From NCBI GenBank assembly GCA_027488135.1, contig JAIYCH010000013.1:18771-82770 (forward strand): a stretch of 64,000 nt of DNA. The letters run 5' to 3'. The position numbers were made by a program, and so were the translations under genes. Shown piece after piece: positions 53,567 through 63,596 of the stretch. Source of the stretch: Saprospiraceae bacterium. GTDB taxonomy: Bacteria; Bacteroidota; Bacteroidia; Chitinophagales; Saprospiraceae. Every line of letters begins with the position of its first letter. Positions within the stretch are counted from its first letter, which is position 1. A model generated the notes under the pieces. The model was not told the origin of the DNA, made no database searches, and saw nothing but the letters and a program-made list of their open reading frames with translations.

Positions 53567-54880
53567 TTACCAGCGAACCGGTTTAAATTTCCAATTCGGT
53601 ATTTTTTTCTGCATTTCAGGCTCATCATCCCGTTTTGTCAAACCGCAACGGAGATAATTTTGATGTAACTGCGCTAAAGCCTGTCTGTCGAGTTCAACAC
53701 CAAGTCCAGGACCACTTGGAACCGCTACAGAACCTTCCTCAAATTTTAAACGACCTCCTAAAATCACCTCATCAGATTGCCAGGGATAATGGGTATCCAA
53801 GGCATATTTTAAATTTGGAATAGCTGCCCCAAGATGCACCATGGCAGCCAGAGAAATACCTAAATGACTATTGGAATGCATGGATAAATCCCGACCGAAA
53901 GTGGCACAAACGGTTGTCAATTCCATGGAAGACCTTAGGCCTCCCCAAAAATGATGGTCACTTAAAATGATATCTTCCGCGCCAATCCTGATACTCCCTG
54001 GAATATCCTGAAAGGAGGTCGTACACATGTTAGTAGCTAAAGGTGTTTTCAATGCTTTTCTTACTTTAGCCATATTTTTTTGCCCCCTGGTAGGATCTTC
54101 CAGATATTCCAATATCCCTTCCATTTCTTTACCATATTTAATGGAGGTACTTACCTTCCACAAAGCATTTGGATCAAGTCGCAAAGGAACATCTGATCCA
54201 AATGCTTTATGCAAAGCAAAAATGGTATCAACTTCAACCCGGGGGCTAAAAACACCCCCTTTCAGTTTAATTGATTTAAATCCAAACTCATTACACATCG
54301 CTTTTGCCTGTACAACCATTTCCTCAGGTGTCAATGCAGTTGCCTGCCGGGCAGCTGCCCAACCGGAGGCATTCGGGTCGAGGCCAAATTCAAAGAGGCC
54401 ACCTGCTCCTTCATATTTATAGAACAAATAAGCTGAAAAGGGAACCATTTCCCTACGTTTACCACCTAATAAATCCACAATGGGACGATTAACTATTTTA
54501 CCGATAATGTCCATGCAGGCTACTTCGATGGAACTAAATACATGCACCACCGTGCGTTGATCCCAGGGAGTGAATCCTCTGTCTGCAGGTTTTTCCATGC
54601 CAAATTCCGCTTGTAAAAGATCTTTGATATGATTAAGCTGAAAAGGATCTTGTCCAATGATCAAACGTTTACTGCGTTCCAGGGCCTTGTCAATGTCTAT
54701 ATTACCCGGAATTTCACTAATACCGACAATATTATCATCGGTCACTAGCTCCACAACAGTCCTTAAGGCGTAAGGAGCATGTAGTCCTGCTGCATTAAGT
54801 AAAGGTGGATCCACTACAGCAATGGGTGTGATGTTAAATTCCTTAATTCTGGGCCCCTTCTGGTTTGGTATAATTATCAT
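53567..54880 (-). CDS. gudD: Glucarate dehydratase family enolase-superfamily protein
   Basis: A 437-residue dehydratase of the enolase superfamily, length typical of GudD. Landmarks in order are TDDNIVGISEIPGN, DQRTVVHVFSSIEVACMDI, FKSIKLKGGVF (catalytic Lys), LRLDPNALW (metal Asp), LEDPTRGQKNMAK (metal Glu), DIILSDHHFWGGLR and MHSNSHLGISL (catalytic His). It dehydrates D-glucarate (or L-idarate) to 5-dehydro-4-deoxy-D-glucarate, the substrate of kdgD in the same locus. It starts 66 bp after the SusD gene stop. Specificity between glucarate and related aldarates cannot be settled from the sequence. Confidence 0.9.
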   Translation of the reverse strand: MIIIPNQKGPRIKEFNITPIAVVDPPLLNAAGLHAPYALRTVVELVTDDNIVGISEIPGNIDIDKALERSKRLIIGQDPFQLNHIKDLLQAEFGMEKPADRGFTPWDQRTVVHVFSSIEVACMDIIGKIVNRPIVDLLGGKRREMVPFSAYLFYKYEGAGGLFEFGLDPNASGWAAARQATALTPEEMVVQAKAMCNEFGFKSIKLKGGVFSPRVEVDTIFALHKAFGSDVPLRLDPNALWKVSTSIKYGKEMEGILEYLEDPTRGQKNMAKVRKALKTPLATNMCTTSFQDIPGSIRIGAEDIILSDHHFWGGLRSSMELTTVCATFGRDLSMHSNSHLGISLAAMVHLGAAIPNLKYALDTHYPWQSDEVILGGRLKFEEGSVAVPSGPGLGVELDRQALAQLHQNYLRCGLTKRDDEPEMQKKIPNWKFKPVRW

Positions 54881-54946
54881 TAACGTTAAAATAAGTTGAT
54901 TCTAAAAGGTATGTAAAAACGCTTCATCGTCAATTGAGGACTCCAT

Positions 54947-56479
54947 TTATTTTTTGTCCCACCAAACGCGTGTATCCATAACATTTGGACCCTGTTTAGC
55001 TATTGCGGCTTCAACATTCTTTTTATTCACATTTAATTCTGCGTCCGTATAGGTTAACCTGCGAATGAAGGACTCCGTTTTAAGATCTTTTCCTGGGAAA
55101 TTATTAGGTGATAAAACAGGAAAATCACTACGGCGGAAATTTGCCCATGCTTCAGGCCCATTTAGAAAAGAGGCAATCCAATATTGGGTATTAATCTGTT
55201 CCAGTTCCTTTCCAGCCGTCAAAGTATTGGCCGAAATAAAAGCAGTTATGGACGCAGCAGGTATCGTTGAACTTGTTCCATAAGCTGCATATTGTTCCAT
55301 ATTGGCTCTAATTCCATTTGTATATAATGCTTTAGCGTCTCCAGTTGTCCAGCCTCTAAATACTGCTTCAGCCAGTAATAATTGCGTTTGAGCATAAGTT
55401 ATAATAAAACTTGGCGCATTAAGGCCAGCCATACGGGTACGGTCAAGTTGGCTATAATCCCATAAACTTTGTAAACCACTTGCTCTTGCAACGGGAGTTA
55501 TTGTCGTATTATCAAACCCTTGAGGAGCGCCTATTTGAACAGATGTATCTCGGTTTGCTCTGGTCTCAACTTGTTGAGCACCACTGGTTGCACCCACATA
55601 ACGCACTGCTATTGCCGCAAGGCGTGGGTCTTTGTTGGCTCTAAGATGTTTTACAAAATCATCTGACAAATAGAAGAAAGCCGATTGTCCTCCATTTAGC
55701 TGAGCCCCTACAGGATTAGCATAATTAGCATTATGAATCAGTATGGCATTATCACTGTTAGCAGTCATTAATCCACCTGAAACCGCTTTTTTTACAAATT
55801 CGGAAGCTCTGGCAGGGTTCACTTTTGACAATCTCATTGCAGCACGCAATAAAAGTGAATTACCTAGTCTCCTCCATTTAACAATATCCCCAGCATATAA
55901 GACATCATTGGTAACTCTTGGTTTTGTTGCATCCAAGGCTATTGAGGCCTTTTCCAGTTCATTTAACAAATCTGTGTAAATGGCTTCCTGTGAATCATAA
56001 ATGGGTGCTGAAATACCCTTTAAAAAATTTTGACCTGCCTCTGTATAAGGCACATCACCGTAGGAATCAGTCAAAACCATAAAAGCATGTGCTTTCCATA
56101 TACGGATCATATTATACAAATTGGAACGAGCAGGAACATCCTGAGCCTGGGCAATACCGTCAACTAATCCTTTGATAACAGATTGATAATAACGATCCCA
56201 GTTTGATGAAGACAGACTCCTGTTGTCTTGATTAAAATTTGCACCTGCTCCCGAACCTGTAAAAGGAGTTATCATCTGTTTAACTATGGTTGTTTCATAA
56301 TTCAGATTATTATAAACGGGGGCACTGTTAACAATGGCAAAATTAAGTTGTAATGCAGGATCAATCTTGGTTAAAGCCGTTGGATTGATATTCATTTCAT
56401 CGAAACCTTTGTCACACGAAGTGGCAAAAAGATAACATGCAAGAATGAGAAAATAAGGTGTTATATTTTTCATTTTCAT
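54947..56479 (-). CDS. SusD/RagB-like outer-membrane lipoprotein
   Basis: A 510-residue cell-surface lipoprotein that captures ligand for the SusC channel. The lipobox LFATSC lies at the end of the signal peptide (MKMKNITPYFLILACYLFATSC, split over the first 22 residues). The mature part has the SusD helical pattern, e.g. ANFRRSDFPVLSPNNFPG and a C-terminal KVWWDKK-type end (DTRVWWDKK). It belongs to the SusD-2-like branch, common beside SusC proteins for small oligosaccharides. The frame is open upstream to 56536, overlapping susC, but the ATG at 56479 gives a proper signal peptide. Confidence 0.9.
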   Translation of the reverse strand: MKMKNITPYFLILACYLFATSCDKGFDEMNINPTALTKIDPALQLNFAIVNSAPVYNNLNYETTIVKQMITPFTGSGAGANFNQDNRSLSSSNWDRYYQSVIKGLVDGIAQAQDVPARSNLYNMIRIWKAHAFMVLTDSYGDVPYTEAGQNFLKGISAPIYDSQEAIYTDLLNELEKASIALDATKPRVTNDVLYAGDIVKWRRLGNSLLLRAAMRLSKVNPARASEFVKKAVSGGLMTANSDNAILIHNANYANPVGAQLNGGQSAFFYLSDDFVKHLRANKDPRLAAIAVRYVGATSGAQQVETRANRDTSVQIGAPQGFDNTTITPVARASGLQSLWDYSQLDRTRMAGLNAPSFIITYAQTQLLLAEAVFRGWTTGDAKALYTNGIRANMEQYAAYGTSSTIPAASITAFISANTLTAGKELEQINTQYWIASFLNGPEAWANFRRSDFPVLSPNNFPGKDLKTESFIRRLTYTDAELNVNKKNVEAAIAKQGPNVMDTRVWWDKK

Positions 56480-56522
56480 TGTTTTTCGTCTGTTTGTTTT
56501 TAAAAATAAGAGGAGACCAGGG

Positions 56523-59500
56523 TTAAAATTTAACATTCAAATTTACCCCGATGTTACGGGTTACAGGTAAACCAGTGGCTTCTAAGCCAACAAGGTTATC
56601 GGAAGGAAAACCAAATTGTTCTGGATGAATATTATCGACCCATTTTTTCAACACAGCTATGTTGTTAGCCACAATACTTAATTTTGCGCCTTTAATAAAT
56701 TTAACATTTTTAACTAATTTGCTAAAATTATATCCAAATGTAATTTGGCGTAATTGCCAAAGTCCGGCATTAGCTACAAATTCTTCTGCTATATTTGATG
56801 CTCGAACCGTTTCATAAAACGCTTGAACCCCTGACTTTACAGTGTTAACTTCACCTTTGCTATTTACACCATCGCCAATAACAAAATTTTCAGCCCTTCC
56901 AACCAACGTACCTTTGTGTAAACCGTGCCTCCAGGCATTAAAATTCGTCCCAGAAATCATTTTATGACCTAATTTAAAATCAATTAAAACGGAAAGGTCA
57001 AAATTTTTGTAATTGAAAATATTGGTAAAACCGCCTACATAAATAGGTACAGCACTTCCAAAAGCTACCTGAGTGGCAGTTCTTAAAGGTCGACCATTTC
57101 CAGCGTCAAAAATCTGTTTACCTGAGGCATCCCGGAGATAACCAAAACCGTATAGCTGCCCAAGTGGTTTCCCAACTACCTGACGTAACTCGCCTGTGAA
57201 TTCTCCCGTTCCTACCGTAATTTCAGTCAATCCACCTAGGTCTAACACTTCGGATTTATTGTAAGCAAAATTGAAAACAGAATTCCATTTGAAATTTGTA
57301 GTATTCACAGCATCTACATCTAATAATATTTCAACACCCTGGTTTCTGCTTTCTCCAACATTAACCAATTCTGTTAAAAATCCACCCGCATTGGATGCTT
57401 GTTTACGTAATATCTGATCAGAAGAAAGTTTGTCGTAATAAGATATATCAATGCCTAAACGATAATCAAATAATTTCAATTCTAATCCTGCTTCTTTCTC
57501 GGAAACCCGCATAGGACGTAAATTGGCATTCGGTACAACAGATCCTGCAATACTTCCCAATGGTGAGGTACCAAATAATTGGGTATTAATGTTATAAAAC
57601 AAGTTATTTGAATATGGCTGCACATCTGTATCACTTCCCACTTCAGCATAAGCAGCTCTAATCTTGGCAAAACTCAGCCAATTGGGTAAATGGTCTCTGA
57701 GAGCTTGAGATAATACATAGCTTACGGTTACCGATGGGTATAGAATGCTTCTATTGGCCGGAGACAGAGTTGAAAACCAATCATTTCGAGCCGTTCCATT
57801 TATAAATAATACATCATTATAAGATACTTCTGCCGATCCATACAGTGAATTTACCTGGCGTTCTGAAAAATCATAAACGGGATCTTTTGCACGTCCATTA
57901 CTCAATGAATATAAATCACGGACAAAAAAGTCTTGTACCAGAACATTATGACGACTTATTTTACGGTACATTTGATTACCCCCAGCTGAAACATTCACCC
58001 CGACTTTGCCGAAATTTTTATTTGCTCCAATTAAAAAATCAGCATTTAATTCTCTGACCGTTCTGGAATCCTGTACATATTGACCGTTGACAAAACCCGC
58101 CGGAGCTGCTACTTGCCGCTGCGTTCCTGTTGGCAAGTTATATTCTTGTTCTCTGGCATAATAATCTTGACCTACACGCGCCTGAACAAATAACCAGTCT
58201 GTTATATTATAACGACTCGTTAGATTTCCAAAAATACGGTCATTAGCTATTCTGTCAAATCTTTTAAGGGCAAAATAAGGATTCGTCCTGTTGGTGAAAC
58301 GAGACCAAACTGTTTCATTTCCATTTTCATCCGAAGCATTTTCTCTTAATAAAGAAAGCGGCATGGAGTTAGCCATGCTAAAAATAATAACAGGACTGAA
58401 ATCCTGTTCAGCGATATTAGGCGGATTTATACGGTTTTCATTAGAATAATTTATATTTCCAGAGAATACTAATTTTTTAGCAAACGTCTGACTGAATCCT
58501 AAATTGACTGTTTTACGATTATAGCCAGAACCCTCTAAAATCGAAGTATTCCCCAATTGAGAACCTGAAAGACTGAAACCTCCGTTCTGACCACCAGATG
58601 AAATGGTTAAGGTATTCGTTAAGGTACTGCCTATCCTGTAAAACTGGTTGATAATTCCTCTTTGAGGTTCGTATGGAGCTGTTATATTATTAAATAAAGT
58701 ATGAGTCATACCTGGCTGAAACTTTTCCCCAAAACTCCACTGTCCTGATGTTGGAAAGGCCGTTGTAGGTCGAAGTCCGTTTTCCCCTTGACCATATTCA
58801 TACTGATAATCAGTATAATCCAAAGGTTTTTCATTCGTATAATTGGCGTTATAAGTTATGCTTACCCCTTGTCCTTTTGCCCCAGATTTGGTTGTAATCA
58901 TAATTACCCCATCCTTAGCCCTGGAGCCATAAAGAGCAGAAGCCGCAGCTCCTTTCAACACGGTCATATTTTCAATATCATCAGGATTTATACTACTCAG
59001 ACCATCTCCACCATCAGACGTTCTGTTCGATCCTCGTTCTGAAACATCACCCCTTGCGCCATTATTTGTGTTATCAATAGGAACGCCATTCACAACAATC
59101 AAAGGAGAATTATTACCACCAAAGGAAGACTGCCCCCTGATACGAATTTTACTTGTTCCTGCCGCACCTGATCCCATGGAGGTGATATTCACACCTGCCA
59201 TTTTTCCCTGTAAGGCATTCATAAAATTAACACTGCGATTCACTGAAACATCCTCTCCTCCTATAGTTGCAGTCGCATAACCTAAACTCTTGGATTGTTT
59301 TTTAACCCCCAGAGCAGTAACTACCACCTCTTCCAGCTCCCTGCCTTCTTTAAGTTGAACATTAATGGTATTTCGGCCATCTATGGGAATGGTCTGGGTT
59401 TGATAGCCAATAAAACTGACAACCAGATTGCCCTTCGCTTCATTGTCCTCTAATTCCAGGGAAAATTTTCCGTCTAAATCTGTAGAAACCCCTTTAGAGG

Positions 59501-59999
59501 TTCCTTCTAACATGACCGTTGCTCCAATAAGAGGTTCCTTATTCTCGTCTGTGATTAGGCCCGAAATCGTAAAAACGGGCGGACGAATCCTTATATTATT
59601 GTCTTTTTGCCTTTCTAATATGGAGAAACCCGTGACATTGGCATTTCTCAATCGACTGAGAATAATTTGCTGTGCATCGGCTTCATAAACAATACCTAAT
59701 GGCTTAAGCATGTCTGATAATACTTCCGCCAATCTCCGATTGTTTGCCTCAACAGAAACCTTATTGGTAGGTTGAATTTCCCTGTGGTTATAAATAAACC
59801 GAGCCTTTGTCCGTTGCTCAATGGTTGATAAAACCGTTTTCAGGTTTTCATTCGTAAGCTTGATGGTCAGTTTTTCATCTAAAACTCCTTGACCATTGAG
59901 ATTATTGGCATGGATCATTCCAGCAGTGGCCACCAAAACCAAAATTTGTGTAAATGTAATTTTCATCACTTTGAAAAGAAAATCTGTTTTCGTTTTCAT
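56523..59999 (-). CDS. SusC/RagA-type TonB-linked outer-membrane transporter with STN domain
   Basis: A 1158-residue TonB-dependent channel. After the signal peptide (TFTQILVLVATAGMIHA) comes an STN/secretin-TonB signalling domain (about 38-112, KTVLSTIEQRTKARFIYNH), then a carboxypeptidase-regulatory-like domain (about 145-220, GLITDENKEPLIGATVML). The plug domain begins with the SusC signature EVVVTALGVKKQSKSLGYA and has GVPIDNTNNGARGD and VLKGAAASALYGSRAKDGVI. The rest is the 22-strand barrel. The STN domain is what lets a SusC signal through the FecR protein upstream, so ligand binding should induce this whole locus. Confidence 0.95.
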   Translation of the reverse strand: MKTKTDFLFKVMKITFTQILVLVATAGMIHANNLNGQGVLDEKLTIKLTNENLKTVLSTIEQRTKARFIYNHREIQPTNKVSVEANNRRLAEVLSDMLKPLGIVYEADAQQIILSRLRNANVTGFSILERQKDNNIRIRPPVFTISGLITDENKEPLIGATVMLEGTSKGVSTDLDGKFSLELEDNEAKGNLVVSFIGYQTQTIPIDGRNTINVQLKEGRELEEVVVTALGVKKQSKSLGYATATIGGEDVSVNRSVNFMNALQGKMAGVNITSMGSGAAGTSKIRIRGQSSFGGNNSPLIVVNGVPIDNTNNGARGDVSERGSNRTSDGGDGLSSINPDDIENMTVLKGAAASALYGSRAKDGVIMITTKSGAKGQGVSITYNANYTNEKPLDYTDYQYEYGQGENGLRPTTAFPTSGQWSFGEKFQPGMTHTLFNNITAPYEPQRGIINQFYRIGSTLTNTLTISSGGQNGGFSLSGSQLGNTSILEGSGYNRKTVNLGFSQTFAKKLVFSGNINYSNENRINPPNIAEQDFSPVIIFSMANSMPLSLLRENASDENGNETVWSRFTNRTNPYFALKRFDRIANDRIFGNLTSRYNITDWLFVQARVGQDYYAREQEYNLPTGTQRQVAAPAGFVNGQYVQDSRTVRELNADFLIGANKNFGKVGVNVSAGGNQMYRKISRHNVLVQDFFVRDLYSLSNGRAKDPVYDFSERQVNSLYGSAEVSYNDVLFINGTARNDWFSTLSPANRSILYPSVTVSYVLSQALRDHLPNWLSFAKIRAAYAEVGSDTDVQPYSNNLFYNINTQLFGTSPLGSIAGSVVPNANLRPMRVSEKEAGLELKLFDYRLGIDISYYDKLSSDQILRKQASNAGGFLTELVNVGESRNQGVEILLDVDAVNTTNFKWNSVFNFAYNKSEVLDLGGLTEITVGTGEFTGELRQVVGKPLGQLYGFGYLRDASGKQIFDAGNGRPLRTATQVAFGSAVPIYVGGFTNIFNYKNFDLSVLIDFKLGHKMISGTNFNAWRHGLHKGTLVGRAENFVIGDGVNSKGEVNTVKSGVQAFYETVRASNIAEEFVANAGLWQLRQITFGYNFSKLVKNVKFIKGAKLSIVANNIAVLKKWVDNIHPEQFGFPSDNLVGLEATGLPVTRNIGVNLNVKF

Positions 60000-60143
60000 A
60001 CTATTGTAAGGTGTTTAGTTAATATTAAAATTGACTTTTCTTACAGATAGCAGAACTTTATTTCAGATACTCGTTTGATTACAACTTTTTAATAAAAAAT
60101 ATGAATCTTCTCTTTTACAACCGAAATTTACATAACAGAAAAA

Positions 60144-61235
60144 TTATTTCAAGCATCCTTTACTATGAATAACAATTTGAGCATCTGTTTTTTCATAGCT
60201 GGAATGGGTGATTTTGCAGATAAGGTCTAATTTTTTAAATAAGGATTCATCCGACAAATTTGCAGTTAGAAAACAATTCTCCATTACATGCCCATCATAT
60301 ATTACGGTAATTCCATATATTTTTTCTAAGATAGAAAACACCTCTGAAACAGGCTTTTCATCAAAAATAAAATCCTGGGGTGGAAGGTTAACTAAAACAA
60401 CTGGCTGATCAACAATCGTTTTTAATAGGCGTTCCTCATTTGCTGAATATGCTACCTTTTGATTTGGTGTCAAAATAACACCAATGGATTCATTGAATAA
60501 ATTTTGTTTCGCCCGTTCCTGATCCTTTCTTGTATAAACGGATACTTTACCTGATTTCACTTCAACGAAAATGTCTTTATTTTTTGCAGCATTGACTAAA
60601 AAACTCGTGCCTAATACTTGCGTTGAAATATGATCTGTGTAAACCCAGAATGGTTTTTGTGGATTTTTAACCACATCAAAAAACGCCTTCCCGGCTAAAT
60701 AAACTTCTCTTCTTGATTTCTCAAATTCCCGGGGATAACGCAAGATACTGTTAGGATATAAAACCACTATACTTCCATCGTTCAAGGTTATACTTTGGTT
60801 TACCTTATTTAAATTTCGTTTTTCAATAAATTCATTACTGGCATTGGAAAAAACAGGGGCAGTTTCAAATATTTTCTTTGGGACTCGAATTTTATTTGTG
60901 TTATAATACCAAATACCTGAACCAAAAACCAAGCATACTGCCACTGCAATCCGCCAAACAGGTCTTTTCCATACAGGTATAAATTTCTTTGGATGAACAG
61001 CTACCTCATCTGTAATCGTTTCTAAAGAAACCATATCTAAATCTGTATCTTTTTCTTCCAAAGCATATAAAAATGCTTTCGCCAATTGAATTTTTTGAGA
61101 AAAATCAGGATTTGCCATAAGCCAATCGTGCCAAAACTCCTCTGCTTGTTCATCCTTATGAAAAACCCAACGGCGAAACGAGGTGTCTTTTGAAAAGTCT
61201 TCAAAATTAAATTTGGTATAATCGATGTTACTCAT
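60144..61235 (-). CDS. FecR family anti-sigma/regulatory protein
   Basis: A 363-residue inner-membrane regulator. The first 90 residues are cytosolic, with a DUF4880-like start (FRRWVFHKDEQAEEFWHDWL). A membrane helix follows (RPVWRIAVAVCLVFGSGIWY), then the periplasmic FecR domain with QSITLNDGSIVVLYPNSILRYP (split), VYLAGKAFFDVVKNP and FWVYTDHISTQVLGTSFLVN. The C-terminal part (VSEVFSILEKIYGITVIYD) is the STN-binding DUF4974-type domain. It should pass the signal from the SusC STN domain to the sigma factor encoded 106 bp upstream. Confidence 0.93.
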   Translation of the reverse strand: MSNIDYTKFNFEDFSKDTSFRRWVFHKDEQAEEFWHDWLMANPDFSQKIQLAKAFLYALEEKDTDLDMVSLETITDEVAVHPKKFIPVWKRPVWRIAVAVCLVFGSGIWYYNTNKIRVPKKIFETAPVFSNASNEFIEKRNLNKVNQSITLNDGSIVVLYPNSILRYPREFEKSRREVYLAGKAFFDVVKNPQKPFWVYTDHISTQVLGTSFLVNAAKNKDIFVEVKSGKVSVYTRKDQERAKQNLFNESIGVILTPNQKVAYSANEERLLKTIVDQPVVLVNLPPQDFIFDEKPVSEVFSILEKIYGITVIYDGHVMENCFLTANLSDESLFKKLDLICKITHSSYEKTDAQIVIHSKGCLK

Positions 61236-61340
61236 TTTACTTTTTTACTAAAAGTCTTTTTTTTGTTATAATCCGTATTTAAACGCCTCCTGTTAACACT
61301 CGTTCATTAGATAGCCATTTTTATTATCAGATACTTGTTT

Positions 61341-61952
61341 TTAAAGATAAATTTTTAAGATAAAGCCAAATAAAATGGAAAAGTATTGCCAATTATCCTT
61401 GAAATTCTTGAAAGCTGACTGTAAATGATTGGAAACAGATTGTTCATTGACCCCCATGATCTCTGCTATTTCAGTCCTTTCAAGATTTTGATAAAACCTT
61501 AAATACAAAACTTCTCGCTGCCTTTTAGGTAATTTGTTTAATAATTCACTCACTTTCAAGGTCATTTCATTTAGACTATCTTGTTCAATCAAAAGCCATT
61601 CGTGTGAAAAATCAAACAATTCTGCTTCATTGTCCAAGTTATTTATAGTAGAATGATCCTCCATTCGTTGCCTTACTTTTTCACGCAATATTCGGCGACG
61701 TACAGAACTTAGCAAATAAGCATGAATACTATTGGGAGTAAGAATCGTATCGCGGTGTGTCCAGATTGAAATAAAAACATCTTGAACACAATCCTTCACA
61801 AAGGCTTCATCTTTGACAAATTTAAAACCATAATTAATCAATAAATTAAAATATAATTTAATAAGTTTACCTAAAGCTAACTCACTTCCTTGTTTCAACT
61901 GCTGCCAAAGTTGAACATCATTATTAGCATTAGAAGATTTAGGTAAAGACAT
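61341..61952 (-). CDS. FecI-like ECF sigma factor of the SusCD locus
   Basis: A 203-residue ECF sigma factor of the Bacteroidetes sigma-70 family. Region 2 is FVKDCVQDVFISIWTHRD and region 4 is LNKLPKRQREVLYLRFYQN followed by LERTEIAEIMGVNEQSVSNH. It is the first gene of the minus-strand locus and directly upstream of its FecR partner, giving the classical FecI-FecR-SusC-SusD order. It should drive the SusC promoter region (60000-60143), where I see no canonical primary-sigma -7 element. Confidence 0.93.
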   Translation of the reverse strand: MSLPKSSNANNDVQLWQQLKQGSELALGKLIKLYFNLLINYGFKFVKDEAFVKDCVQDVFISIWTHRDTILTPNSIHAYLLSSVRRRILREKVRQRMEDHSTINNLDNEAELFDFSHEWLLIEQDSLNEMTLKVSELLNKLPKRQREVLYLRFYQNLERTEIAEIMGVNEQSVSNHLQSAFKNFKDNWQYFSILFGFILKIYL

Positions 61953-62068
61953 TTAATATTTTTAAGAAAAATAAGCATTTTCCACTGAAAAGAAATTCTT
62001 TTCAGCGAAATAATCATTCGCTGGTCTATGATTGAAAAATAGCATTGAAAATGCCAAAAAACCATCTT

Positions 62069-62956
62069 CTAAATGATTTTTCTTTTTCTAAACCAGATAA
62101 ATATAAACACCGAAATGAAAACCATCATGAAAAGTGCTATGAAATAGCCATATTTCCATGTTAATTCAGGCATATTTTCAAAATTCATCCCGTAAATTCC
62201 GACAATGAAGGTAAGGGGCAGAAAAAAGGCAGAAAAAACAGTCAGCAGTTTAATAGTATCATTGGTTTTTTTTGAATTTACAGAATGATAACTATTCAAT
62301 AGATTATTTGCATTTTCAAGTACTTCATCATATTTAAGAATCAATTGCAATAACCTATCCTTCAAATCTTGTAAGGCCGATTTGTTTTTTCGGCCAACTT
62401 CAAGTTGATCCATCACATTTTGGAAAATGATCAAAAGTTTTTTAGTGATCCGCGTTTGCATCTTCAAATAATAAAGATCCTCCATGGAGATTTTTGCATC
62501 ATTTTTTAGAAAAATAGTATTTTCAAATTCTTCAATCCGCTTATCAAATTCATTTAATGGCGGTTGATAGGTATGAAGCATCTTGTGAATGAGAAATAAT
62601 AATAGGTCTTCAACCTGATCGAACTGTAAATTAAAGGAATCAATAAAATCAAACGGAATCCTATGAATAGTAATCAACTTTTTTTCATTATAAAAGAAGG
62701 CGATCTTACTCGAAAATTCAGTGATGGTCGTTCCTCTTTGCCCCATGCTCGAAGTAAATGCTCTTAAAATTAGAAATTGATAATTAGATTCTTTTTCAAA
62801 TTTAGGCAAATGACCTGGTTCGAGACTATCTTTTATTTGATGAAAATCCAACTGGTATTTTTCAGCAATTTCCTCAAGTTCATCTTTGTTTGGATTACAA
62901 AAATCTGTCCATTCAAAGTTTTCAAAAGTTCGCAAAATGATAGGCTTGGTATCCAT
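62069..62956 (-). CDS. CorA family magnesium/divalent cation transporter
   Basis: A 295-residue inner-membrane channel. The large cytosolic N-terminal domain of alternating beta and helical segments ends in the long stalk helix. Two C-terminal membrane helices follow: IKLLTVFSAFFLPLTFIVGI, leading to the selectivity signature YGMNFENMP, and YGYFIALFMMVFISVFIFIW. A positively charged C-terminus (FRKRKII) completes the family layout. It carries Mg2+ (possibly Co2+ or Ni2+). It stands alone between the SusCD locus and the HxlR gene. Confidence 0.93.
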   Translation of the reverse strand: MDTKPIILRTFENFEWTDFCNPNKDELEEIAEKYQLDFHQIKDSLEPGHLPKFEKESNYQFLILRAFTSSMGQRGTTITEFSSKIAFFYNEKKLITIHRIPFDFIDSFNLQFDQVEDLLLFLIHKMLHTYQPPLNEFDKRIEEFENTIFLKNDAKISMEDLYYLKMQTRITKKLLIIFQNVMDQLEVGRKNKSALQDLKDRLLQLILKYDEVLENANNLLNSYHSVNSKKTNDTIKLLTVFSAFFLPLTFIVGIYGMNFENMPELTWKYGYFIALFMMVFISVFIFIWFRKRKII

Positions 62957-63163
62957 AAAATGTTAAATATGATAAATTAAAATATCCTGCAAAATCGTAT
63001 TTAACAAGATTGTTTTTCATTATAGAACAAAATAACATTAATAAATAAAATATTTGAATTGATTATGGATCCTTTTTATCCAAATTTTCATCTTTGACTT
63101 GTAGGAGCTGTATGTTATTAAATATAAAGCATTAACCCACAAATATTAAGGTGCCTTGCTTAG

Positions 63164-63505
63164 TTATTCACTCAATTCTTTAACCGCATATTCCTGCCCC
63201 CATTCGTGAAGGGATCTTATACTTGGCAATAATTTTTCACCTTTTCTAGTAAGTTCATATTCAACGGTTGGAGGCACCTTAGCAAAAACCGTCCTGGTAA
63301 TGATACCATTAGCTTCCAGATTCTTTAATTCTTTCACCAACATTCTGCTGTTTATTCCAGTAACGGTGCGTTCAATTTCCATAAATCGCAGTTTGCCTTT
63401 CGATAAATTATAAATGATAGGCATTGCCCATTTCCCGCCAATAATGTCTAACACATCTTTAATACTGCAACGCTTTTGCGATTTATTCCGATTATTATTT
63501 TCCAT
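63164..63505 (-). CDS. HxlR family winged-helix transcriptional regulator
   Basis: A 113-residue DNA-binding protein of the HxlR/YodB type. It shows CSIKDVLDIIGGKWAMPIIY, LSKGKLRFMEIERTVTGINSR (split), the recognition region MLVKELKNLEANGIITRTVF and the wing VEYELTRKGEKLLPSIRSL. The cysteine in KRCSIKD lies where YodB-like members sense thiol-reactive compounds. It is divergent from a DoxX gene, a pairing in which HxlR proteins commonly repress the neighbour in the absence of electrophile or oxidative stress. Confidence 0.92.
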   Translation of the reverse strand: MENNNRNKSQKRCSIKDVLDIIGGKWAMPIIYNLSKGKLRFMEIERTVTGINSRMLVKELKNLEANGIITRTVFAKVPPTVEYELTRKGEKLLPSIRSLHEWGQEYAVKELSE

Positions 63506-63522
63506 AACATATTGATTTTAAG

Positions 63523-63584
63523 TATTACTTTACCCTGGGGTACTACTATACATAAGTGTAACAACTTTCAAAAGTAAAGTATTA
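63523..63584. promoter_or_regulatory. Candidate HxlR operator region between hxlR-like and doxX-like genes
   Basis: Two inverted patterns lie in the divergent intergenic region. TACCC-TG-GGGTA at 63531-63542 is a perfect 5-bp palindrome. TATTACTTTACC at 63523-63534 is matched in inverted orientation by AGTAAAGTATTA at 63573-63584 (10 of 12 positions). HxlR dimers bind such short AT-rich inverted repeats. Positional evidence only. Confidence 0.4.
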
Positions 63585-63588
63585 AGTT

Positions 63589-63596
63589 TACATTTG
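63589..63596 (+). promoter_or_regulatory. -7 promoter element TACATTTG for the DoxX gene
   Basis: Perfect TAnnTTTG match. Transcription would begin close to 63602, which excludes the TTG at 63594 and makes the ATG at 63600 unlikely; the ATG at 63624 then has a leader of about 20 nt. Confidence 0.55.
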
